Shown in pieces: positions 56,650 to 64,000 of a stretch of 64,000 nt of DNA (its first letter is position 1; each line of letters opens with the position of its first letter). This stretch comes from Pyrenopolyporus hunteri. Taxonomy: Eukaryota > Ascomycota > Sordariomycetes > Xylariales > Hypoxylaceae. The stretch lies in the NCBI GenBank assembly GCA_902806595.1, contig CADCXC010000003.1:1426001-1490000 (forward strand), read 5' to 3'. The position numbers and the translations under genes were made by a program. The notes under the pieces were generated by a model. It made no database searches. It was not told the origin of the DNA and worked only from the letters and a program-made list of their open reading frames with translations.

Positions 56650-57314
56650 TGTCCGACCTACGACGCCACAACTAATGTTGGACACACACGGCTTTGCCAT
56701 ACCGGAGGCTAGGCTAATGGATAGCACCTCCCGGGTGAGAGGCTGTCGGTTCGCGGAATCTCACCTGGGAGGTGGGAGTGGTGGGTTTTCTAGACTGTTC
56801 TGGTGCCAAGCCATTCCCGTCTTCCCATCATCTACTGTCGGGAAGACGACGGGACGGTCGCGTCCCGCGGCCTAGATATGGCCGTGGGAGACGACGTAGC
56901 TGCTGTAGCTGGTGCAACTACGTGCGAGGCGCGGGTACCTCATCACGAGTTGGGAGTTATACCGGTGTATGTCCTGTGAAAGAAGTTTTGATGGATTAGT
57001 ACCCCAAACGGAATCGAGTTAGGGCGAGAGGGAATACCCGAGACACCAGGGCCAGCACCGCAGTCTTCGTCCAATCGGGCGCCTTTACAGCTGGCCAACT
57101 GTACCGGCGCGGCCCAGGCTTGGACAGGCCCAGTACACCGACGGAGTCGATAGGGCCTGTCCAAGGCCGTACCGGATGGTCAGCCTCAACTGGATGAGCT
57201 TGACGAAAGCTACACGCCCACCATTGGGGAACCATGGTAGGGCTACCCTAACATTTCGCAAGCGGGACCGTATATCTACCACGGCCGGGCAAGACGTGCC
57301 AGGTCATACGGTCC
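56650..57314. repeat. cluster of strong inverted repeats (possible structured RNA)
   Basis: Successive hairpins: TGTCCGAC/GTTGGACA (56650-56684, one wobble); CACCTCCCGGGTGAGA/TCTCACCTGGGAGGTG (56725-56774, 16 bp, one G-U wobble, 18-nt loop); CGTCTTCCC/GGGAAGACG (56818-56848); GGGACG/CGTCCC (56851-56866); CTTGGACAGGCCC/GGGCCTGTCCAAG (57119-57165, 13 bp perfect, 21-nt loop); GGACCGTAT/ATACGGTCC (57265-57314, 9 bp). No protein frame explains the region. It may encode a structured non-coding RNA or be a nested palindromic element. Confidence 0.55.
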
Positions 57315-57797
57315 TTGGCGATACCCGGGCATTGCTGTGTACCTAGCTAGAATTGGTTTTTTGGACTTTACATAGAAGAGGACTTTTGGAGTGTTTATGT
57401 CTAAATCGATGGCTTTCATCGTCTAGTCGTCTGTCATAAATCGCTGGATCGCCTCGGTCAAGAGATGCTGTTTCCTATTGAGGAATACGTGAGAATGGAT
57501 TTTGGTACGACTTCATACATAGAAGGGGACATTTGGTTACTATTGATTAAAACTTTCATGGATAATCCCGTCTTGCTTAATCGCCTCGTCATAACGGGTA
57601 TCGTGTACCTAAACTCTCCACCTGCTTCTTCGTAAGCAACAAGGCGATTCTGGCCAACATCTGCAACATCGAGCATCAAATTAAGAGTGCCTAACCTCTG
57701 ATCCTTGTAGCTTCCAGTACACTCCAGTAGCCGCCTTTCATATTGATCTTCCATCTCCGCGAGAGAACCCTCGTATTAGGTGGTATCATGTAATAAA
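57315..57797. other. intergenic, SNRNP27 3' side
   Basis: A minus-strand frame at 57458-57754 (98 codons) resembles no family I know and overlaps the expected SNRNP27 3' UTR. Nothing else was recognised. Confidence 0.45.
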
Positions 57798-58781
57798 CTA
57801 CCGCGTCGGGCTCAGGGGGCGGTTAAATCCGCCAACACGGTTCATGTACTGGCGATACTCAGTCTTCTTCTCCTTCCGCACCGCGCCCACGTTGTTCCCC
57901 GGTATGTGCACGCCCTTGGTCGTGCCGAAGCCCCCGAAGCCCATCATCGCCTGCATGGCACTGAGCCCGTCGTCTTCGACCACCACGTCGTCGTCGTCGT
58001 CCTCGCCGCCGTCGACATCCTCGTCCATGGCGTCCCCGCCCTGCTGCGACCCCGGCGTCTCTGTCCTTCTCCTCCGCCCCCTTTCCTCCGATTCTGCCCG
58101 CGCGTCGAGGACCCGGCTCCCGACTGAGGTCTTCCCGCCCCCTACAACCGCGCGGCTGCTCCCCTCGTCCTCGTGTCGGCCCACCTTGAACTGTAGCGAT
58201 GCGCCCGAGTCCGGCTTACTGGCCCCCGGCCGCGGCCGGGTCGGCAGAGGCGAGTTGCTGTGCGAATTCCGGTCTAGCTTCCCGGGCGGACTTCGAGTTG
58301 GCGATGCCGAGCGGCGGGGACTTCGGTCGCGCCCTGAAAATGGGTTGGGGTTAGCTTTGGGTTCTACATGTGGCTGCTTTGGGGAGAATTCGCTGGCAAG
58401 CGTCGTACCTCTGATGGGGATCTCGTCTCTATCCCGACGCCGGTCTCTCTCCTTCCTCTCGTACCGATCGTCCCCTCTGGGCCGGGGTGCTCTGTCGCTT
58501 TCGCGCGGCCGGTCCCTCTCCCTCTCCCTCTCCCTATCTATGTCGCGGTCGCGATCGCGGTCCCTGTCGCGGCGATCGTAAGGCTTGTCCCGGCGGTCTC
58601 TGCGGGGCGAGCGTGATCGAGACCGGTAGCGGCGATCTCGATCACGGTAGCCGTCGTCTCGCGCCCGGTCGTCCCCCTTCCTATCGCGCGCGTTTGGTTC
58701 GTGCCGGCCGCGCCGTTCGGATTCATCCCACATCTGCTTGCTGTCCGGGCGGTTTCGACGCCGTCGCGGTTGGTCGGCCAT
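57798..58781 (-). CDS. U4/U6.U5 tri-snRNP 27-kDa protein homologue (SNRNP27, PF08648)
   Basis: The conserved C-terminal block MMGFGGFGTTKGVHIPGNN followed by VGAVRKEKKTEYRQYMNRVG and GFNRPLSP identifies the SNRNP27 family of the spliceosomal tri-snRNP. The N-terminal half is an RD/RS/RE-rich low-complexity tail (RDRDRDRDIDRERERERD). An acidic run (EDVDGGEDDDDDVVVEDDG) precedes the conserved block. The frame is open throughout (327 aa), but an intron is likely at 58334-58408: GTACGA donor, AGCTAACC branch, TTTTCAG acceptor, 75 bp, in frame. Spliced exons 58409-58781 and 57798-58333 give 302 aa with the junction IPIRG-RDRSPRR, keeping the RS-type context. The protein should be nuclear. It is divergent from GCS1. 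Confidence 0.9.
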   Translation of the reverse strand: MADQPRRRRNRPDSKQMWDESERRGRHEPNARDRKGDDRARDDGYRDRDRRYRSRSRSPRRDRRDKPYDRRDRDRDRDRDIDRERERERDRPRESDRAPRPRGDDRYERKERDRRRDRDEIPIRGTTLASEFSPKQPHVEPKANPNPFSGRDRSPRRSASPTRSPPGKLDRNSHSNSPLPTRPRPGASKPDSGASLQFKVGRHEDEGSSRAVVGGGKTSVGSRVLDARAESEERGRRRRTETPGSQQGGDAMDEDVDGGEDDDDDVVVEDDGLSAMQAMMGFGGFGTTKGVHIPGNNVGAVRKEKKTEYRQYMNRVGGFNRPLSPTR

Positions 58782-59333
58782 GGTTTGCTGGTATTAGCGC
58801 CGAGGCTATCGGTGGAGCGGAAGTCTAGTCTTCAAGATGTACGAGAGGGAGGATGGTGATTAATGCGTCGGTGGTAATGGGCGGGACAGAAAGGATAGAG
58901 GATGTTCGTGAATAGAAGAAAGAGAATGAGCGGATACGAATAAGGTTATCCGTGAGGCTACGCTAGCGGAGCTAGGTACCTGCTACCTAAATATTTAGGC
59001 GGGAGTTGACGTTTACGGTTGGGCTCTTAGGTGGGGCTGCCCTGGCATATGCGCCTATAAGGTGGTACCTATGTAGGTCTTACTATGGCACAGTCACAGC
59101 AAAAGATAGAGCCTACGACAGGGGTGCGCCCTGACCCTGACGTCAAATTAATTGGGGGAAACTTTTGGAGCTCCCGCACCAAAAACTCCAAAAACCGTGT
59201 TCACTTTTGAGCTCTCTCAAAAGGCCGAGGCCCCGAATTAGAAAGCTCTAGAATATCCGCAAACTTGTTCGATTTTGCTCACCCCTTCAAAATATCCTGA
59301 TAGGAGGGGAAGTTCGGTCTATTCGATGCCGCC
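58782..59333. promoter_or_regulatory. divergent promoter region, SNRNP27 / GCS1
   Basis: 552 bp between divergent start codons. GGTACCTATGTAGG-type motifs lie at about 58976-58987 and 59062-59080. An ACGTCA/TGACGTCA-like element occurs near 59138-59145 (CTGACGTCAA). No TATA box was recognised. Confidence 0.45.
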
Positions 59334-62006
59334 ATGGCGTTCCGGAGTCAATTGACGGCTTTGCTGTCGTTTCTCGTTGTCTCTCAATTCGCTGTGTTGT
59401 CGGTTTGTGACGCCCCGGCCGAAGGGATTCTCAGCGCCGAAATTGGCCGTCTAAACAACCAGAGTCTCCTATGGGGTCCTTACCGGCCAAATCTGTATTT
59501 CGGTGTCCGCCCGAGGATACCAAAGAGCCTGGCTACTGGCCTCTTATGGGCAAAGGTCGATAATTATGTCGATGTTCAAAACAGTATGCTCCGCCCTATA
59601 AGCCACGGTCTTATCTGAATCATAGCTGTAAATTGCGTCCATTTTTAACCTACTTTCATTAGGTTTCCGCTATACGTGTGAGCAGAATGAGGGAATGGCC
59701 GGGTATGGATGGGATGAATACGACACTCGGAGAGGTGGTGTTCAGCATATTCACGATGCCGGAAACAAGATCGACATCACTACTGAGTTCGTAAAGATTC
59801 CCGGTGGCGGCCACGGTGGGAGCTGGGGGGCCCGCATCAGGGGCGAACCTAGGGACGACGCACCCTCCGATCTTAAAACTACGGTATTATTCTACGTCGC
59901 CTCGGAAGCCCTTGGTGAGTATCTCGAGGTCACTAGTGATGGCGACGACCACGGGTTCCAAGGCGACGTGACCTTCGTTGGTAAATCCCCCGTTTTGGGT
60001 GACTATAAGCTAGTCGTGACTAAGGGCAAGGGTGACCATCCGAGTAGCGACCACGCCATATCTGACAGGAGGGAACTCGACAAGACGACAGTACAGTCGT
60101 TGACAGTGCCCGAGGAACATCTGTGGCAGGCTAAGCAGTTGTTGTTTCAGCAGCTCAAGATCGGGGTGGATGAAATTATTCAAGAGTTCGGCGCCGAAAA
60201 TGCGCCACCACCTTGGCAAGTTTACCAACTCGCGAACAAACCCAATGCCGGAAACATACATTTTGTCCAAAAGGTATTCGAGGGAGCTTTCGAGTTTGAC
60301 ATTCTGTTCTCGAGCGGCTCGGTTGGTAAGGACATCACAAGCGAGGATTTAACGCGGGAGATCAAATCAACTACGGAAGCATTCAACGAACGTTTCGCCG
60401 AGGTCTTTGCCCCTCTCGCTCCCTTCGACGCCGACAAGTATCGCAAGTTCGGACGAAGCATGCTTTCCAACCTTGCCGGAGGCATAGGCTATTTCTACGG
60501 AAAGCATGTTGTCGATCGGTCATACGCTCCCGAGTACGACGAGGAGAATGAAGGGTTCTGGGAAGAAACCGCCGAAGCCCGTGCTCGTAGACAAGAGCAG
60601 CTCGAAGGGCCGTATGAGCTATTCTCTAGTATCCCGTCTAGGCCTTTCTTTCCTCGTGGATTCTTGTGGGACGAAGGCTTCCACCTCCTTCCCATTGCCG
60701 ACTGGGACATTGATCTTACACTCGAGATTGTCAAGAGCTGGTACAATTTAATGGACGAAGATGGTTGGATCGCTCGAGAGCAGATCCTCGGCGATGAAGC
60801 TCGAAGCAAGGTGCCGCCTGAATTCCAAGTCCAGTATCCGCACTACGCCAACCCTCCGACCCTATACCTAGTTCTCGAAGCCTTCACAGAGAAGCTGCAG
60901 AAGACCAATGGTAGCCAACACGTAGGCGAGAAGGAACATCTTTCAGCAGATCCCGTTCTCGAAAGCGCTCATGTTGATAACCCTTCCCTGGGCGTTGAAT
61001 ATCTGCGCAACCTGTATCCTCTTCTACGACGCCAGTTCCTATGGTTCAAGAAGACTCAATTCGGCGATATCAAATCGTACGACCGAGAAGCATATTCCAC
61101 CAAGGAAGCCTACCGCTGGCGCGGGCGATCCGTTCAGCACATCCTGACCAGTGGCCTAGATGATTATCCCCGACCTCAACCCCCTCACCCAGGTGAGCTG
61201 CACGTGGACTTGATGTCTTGGATGGGCATGACGGCTAGGGTACTAGCGAAGATCGCGGACTTCGTCGGTCTGCCCGAGGATGTGCAGGAGTACAACAAGG
61301 TATTCGATGGCATATCCCATAATCTGGTAGACCTCCACTGGTCTGAGGCTGCGGGCTGCTTCTGTGACGCTACCATCGACGAGTTCGAAGAGCACACTCT
61401 AGTCTGTCACAAGGGGTACATATCCATATTCCCGTTCCTATTGGGTCTATTAGAACCAGACGATCCTAAGCTCGGCAAGCTCCTCGACCTGCTCGGAGAT
61501 GAGGAAGAATTATTCAGCCCTCACGGTATCAGGAGTCTAAGCAAGAAGTCCGAGTTCTACGGCACCGATGAGAACTACTGGAGGAGCCCTGTATGGATCA
61601 ATATCAACTACCTCGCCATCGTGCAACTCCGAGTAAGTTTTACCATCATTTCCCTCCCTGCCCCCCTCTGCCTCGAGATTCCCAGCTCTACCCCTACGTA
61701 CCCCTCTCGCTAATCCCAAAACTGCAGAACTACGCCCTGCAACAAGGCCCCTACGCGCGCAAGGCCAAGGACCTGTACGTCGCTCTGCGCCGCAACATCA
61801 TCGAGACCGTGTACCGGAGCTGGGAGGAGACCGGCTTCGCCTGGGAGCAGTATAACCCCGAGACCGGCAAGGGCCAGCGCACCCAGCACTTCACCGGCTG
61901 GACCAGCCTCGTCGTTAAGATCATGGCCATGGACGACCTGAGCTGGGCCGGCGGAAACGCGGACGCAGCCGCAGCTGCAGCTGAGCCGGAGAAGGATGAG
62001 CTGTAG
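59334..62006 (+). CDS. GCS1: ER mannosyl-oligosaccharide glucosidase I (GH63)
   Basis: An 832-aa protein from exons 59334-59583, 59663-61632 and 61728-62006. The N-terminus is a cleavable-looking signal (MAFRSQLTALLSFLVVSQFA). The GH63 landmarks are LLWGPYRPNLYFGVRPRIP, FRYTCEQNEGMAGYGWDEYD (formed by splicing), RPFFPRGFLWDEGFHLLPIA, DWDIDLTLEIVKSWYNLMDE and GYISIFPFLLGLL. The last exon gives RSWEETGFAWEQYNPETGKG and HFTGWTSLVVKIM. The enzyme removes the terminal alpha-1,2-glucose from N-glycans, the first trimming step in glycoprotein quality control. Yeast Cwh41 is a type II membrane protein; here the C-terminus is exactly KDEL, which fits a soluble, retrieved ER enzyme. A short Ala run (AAAAAA) precedes the tail. 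Confidence 0.95.
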
Positions 62007-62638
62007 ATACCTACATATCTACGGGATAGACTCATTGCGTTGCGTTGAGCGTATCGTTTTGTTGGATGAGAACCATGTGCAGGTGTAGACGGATCTACGA
62101 TGGGCGAAAAAGATCCCCGGAAAAGTGTAATGCACCGGATGAGATAGATAAGATCCTAAGGGATGAATGAATGATAAATGACAACACCAATGACTTCAGG
62201 AAAGACACGAAGACAACGCTTTAAAATGCTTCAAAGTGCAAATATTTTCCCTGCTCCGTGTGGTATCTACCTCCCCTGGCAACTCTATGGTGAATGAGCC
62301 GCGAGGTTCCCCTTCTTTATATGCTTTTCTATATACCCGATACCTTTCTCATGCATGATCGATGATAGACAGGTATCTAAGTAAAATGGTATGGTATGTA
62401 TGATATGTATATCCGCCGTTGAGCCAGCCGTTTTACCCCCGCCCAATGCAAAGTTCCCTTGCCCCCTTCTCTTCTCCTGATGATAGTAACCCATATATGG
62501 GCACGTAAGGTATGCCGTAGGATGAAATACGACATGTGTAGAGACCCTAGTTAAGTTGCCTTACCCCCTTGGTTTTCGCTCCTGAATAAACTGCATACGC
62601 CACCCCATACCTCGCTCATGACGAGATACGTACGTCCA
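62007..62638. other. convergent 3' region, GCS1 / PABA synthase
   Basis: 632 bp without a supported gene. Short GCGTT repeats occur just after GCS1 (about 62036-62047), and an ATGGTATGGTATG repeat lies near 62387-62402. Confidence 0.5.
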
Positions 62639-64000
62639 TCACGCCTCATCGTCAAACACCCCCAACGGGCCCTTCAACTTCGTAAACATCTCGTCGCGCT
62701 CGCCCTCAGCCGTACTCAGCGCCGTGACCGCGCCCCCAGCACCAATATGCCAAGTCTCAAGGCCCTGCTGCTGTTGCTGCTGCTGACCCTGGCCCTGGCC
62801 GGTCTGCGCCGCAACCGTCTCGTCGTCCCAGCGGAACAAGCTGCGTATCGTGACGCTCCAGTCCCCGCGGCCCGCGGCGTCCATGTACCCGACGACGCCC
62901 GAGTACAAGCTGCGCTCGCGCCGGCCCTCGACCCCGCGCAGGATCTCGCAGCTGCGCTTCTTCGGGGCGCCCGTCATGCTGCCGGGGGGCAGGCTCGCGG
63001 CGAGGACGTCGAAGCCCGTCTTCCCCTTCCCCTTCCCCTTTCCCTCCTCCTTTCCTTCCCGCTCCCGCTCATCGTCCACCCCAGGCAACCTCCCCTCCAC
63101 AACGCTGATCATCTGGAACACGCTGGCGTACTCCTCGACGACGTTCAGCTTCGGCACGCGCACGCGGCCGGGGCCGCACACGCCGTGCAGGTCGTGGCGG
63201 ACCAGGTCGACGATCATCAGGTTCTCGGCCTCCTCCTTGGGCACGTGGAGGATGGCCTCGGCGCGGGCGAGCGTCGACGCCGCGCGCGACTTGCGCACCG
63301 TGCCCTTCATCGGCCGCATCGAGCACAGCCCCCCGGGGCCGAACTCGACGAAGCGCTCCGGCGAGCTGCTGATCAGCGTCGCGCCCCCGAGCCGGACGTA
63401 CGATCCGAAGGGCGCGGGCTGCCGCGAGCGTAGGGAGCGGTAGAGCTGCCAGGAGGTCTGGGGCGGTTTGCCGGGCTCGAGGGGGGTTAGGGCGGAGGAT
63501 GGGTGCGTTCTGGAGGGACTTCTGGGTCGGGTGATGTGGGTTTGGTCCGTGAGGCATAGTTCGTATGAATCCCCCTTGGCGATGAAATCTTGGCAGAGCC
63601 GGACTTTCGACTCGTATTCGTCCGGGTCGGGTACTTGTATGTGTGCCTTTGCGATGGTAGATTCCGGCGTGGGCGGTGGTGTAAGCTGGCTTAGTTGCGC
63701 ACGCTTGTTGAAATTTGCTTGAAGCCCGTCTGACCAGACTTGGGAGGTAGAGAGCTTGCGGGCCACGGAATCCGCCCAAGCTTCCCCATCATACTCCTCT
63801 GGCGATAGATGTTGGATGCGTATGATGCCTTCCGTATGATCTATCACAACGCTTTTTGTGACCCAGGCGAAACACAGATCCGGCCTATTATGTCGCCTTT
63901 CCTCGTGCAGTTTGACATCTATACCCTCCAATCCCAGCTCATAAGTCGTATAACCCATGAAACCGCCAATGAATGGTGCTGGTTGATCGTCGGGCGACAC
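62639..64000 (-). CDS. aminodeoxychorismate (PABA) synthase, PabB part, 5' truncated by window
   Basis: The final 453 codons of a chorismate-binding enzyme; the start lies beyond 64000. Landmarks are FIGGFMGYTTYELGLEG, KGDSYELCLTDQT, SYVRLGGATLISSSPERFVE, PMKGTVRK, EEAENLMIVDLVRHDLHGVC, YASVFQMISVVEG and SLPPGSMTGAPKKRSCEIL. The Lys in PMKGT (codon 63305-63307) is the residue that separates PabB from anthranilate synthase, which has Ala there. Fungal enzymes usually carry a glutaminase half upstream, expected off the edge. The product, 4-amino-4-deoxychorismate, is the precursor of p-aminobenzoate for folate. Two low-complexity inserts are present: a Glu/Gly/Lys run (GKEEGKGKGKGK) and a Gln run (GQGQGQQQQQQQG). 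No intron is needed in this part. Confidence 0.94.
   Translation of the reverse strand: MSPDDQPAPFIGGFMGYTTYELGLEGIDVKLHEERRHNRPDLCFAWVTKSVVIDHTEGIIRIQHLSPEEYDGEAWADSVARKLSTSQVWSDGLQANFNKRAQLSQLTPPPTPESTIAKAHIQVPDPDEYESKVRLCQDFIAKGDSYELCLTDQTHITRPRSPSRTHPSSALTPLEPGKPPQTSWQLYRSLRSRQPAPFGSYVRLGGATLISSSPERFVEFGPGGLCSMRPMKGTVRKSRAASTLARAEAILHVPKEEAENLMIVDLVRHDLHGVCGPGRVRVPKLNVVEEYASVFQMISVVEGRLPGVDDEREREGKEEGKGKGKGKTGFDVLAASLPPGSMTGAPKKRSCEILRGVEGRRERSLYSGVVGYMDAAGRGDWSVTIRSLFRWDDETVAAQTGQGQGQQQQQQQGLETWHIGAGGAVTALSTAEGERDEMFTKLKGPLGVFDDEA

Noticed and set aside
57844..58581. 245-codon plus-strand frame opposite SNRNP27
   Set aside because: Ser/Arg/Leu-rich mirror of the RD/RS repeat DNA; the minus strand has the conserved SNRNP27 block.
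62618..63433. 271-codon plus-strand frame opposite the PABA synthase
   Set aside because: Shadow of GC-rich coding DNA; all chorismate-enzyme motifs are on the minus strand.
1..64000. CRISPR arrays, bacterial operons or Shine-Dalgarno sites
   Set aside because: The window is eukaryotic nuclear DNA with spliceosomal introns; no regularly spaced direct repeats of CRISPR type were seen.

Overview
The window looks like nuclear DNA of a filamentous ascomycete (Pezizomycotina, most likely a Sordariomycete). Genes are dense and lie on both strands. Most contain short GT..AG introns (about 41-207 bp) with CTAAC/CTAAT/CTGAC-type branch sites, and the standard code fits every gene. The proteins are typical fungal ones, such as a GYP7-type Rab GAP, MSO1, a fungal 2-oxoglutarate oxygenase, a GHKL-ATPase of the DUF3684 type and a fused-type PABA synthase. 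All exon models were built by hand from splice motifs and expected family sequences. No alignment could be run, so family names rest on recognised motifs.

Layout. 1-23.6 kb: 3' end of calcineurin A; a cyclase-family enzyme; a HAD phosphatase; a 2OG-Fe(II) oxygenase; a PAC3-like proteasome chaperone; the ribosome-biogenesis helicase ECM16/DHR1; a 1767-aa GHKL ATPase with a C-terminal HExxH motif; an MMTAG2-like RS protein; Mediator subunit MED6; and an FAD monooxygenase. 23.6-34.9 kb: an 11-kb tract without a convincing conventional gene, rich in microsatellites and short tandem repeats. It ends in a TATA-driven gene for a 75-aa peptide carrying four GRSGYN repeats. 35.7-51.2 kb: housekeeping genes MSS1 (mitochondrial tRNA modification), MAK16 (60S biogenesis), MSO1 (exocytosis), GYP7, VPS55, PRE5 (20S proteasome alpha subunit), ELP5 (Elongator) and a secreted aspartic protease. 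51.2-57.8 kb: a second gene-poor tract with a decayed gag-like element, a 36-aa ORF behind a 460-nt ATG-free leader, and a cluster of strong inverted repeats. 57.8-64 kb: the U4/U6.U5 protein SNRNP27, ER glucosidase I (GCS1) ending in KDEL, and the C-terminal part of aminodeoxychorismate (PABA) synthase running off the right edge.

The genes are not a metabolic cluster. They are mostly unrelated core genes arranged as divergent pairs with 340-950 bp between them (for example MSS1/MAK16, MMTAG2/MED6, PAC3/ECM16, SNRNP27/GCS1, VPS55/PRE5) and convergent pairs with short gaps. Shared themes are RNA and ribosome work (ECM16, MAK16, ELP5, MSS1, SNRNP27), the proteasome (PRE5, PAC3) and membrane traffic (GYP7, VPS55, MSO1).

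The items most worth following up are the GRSGYN-repeat peptide gene, the hairpin cluster at 56.65-57.31 kb, the metzincin-like zinc motif on the GHKL ATPase, a 19-nt last exon carrying the catalytic tail of MSS1, a lysine-rich open frame beyond the MED6 stop codon, and the KDEL end of glucosidase I.
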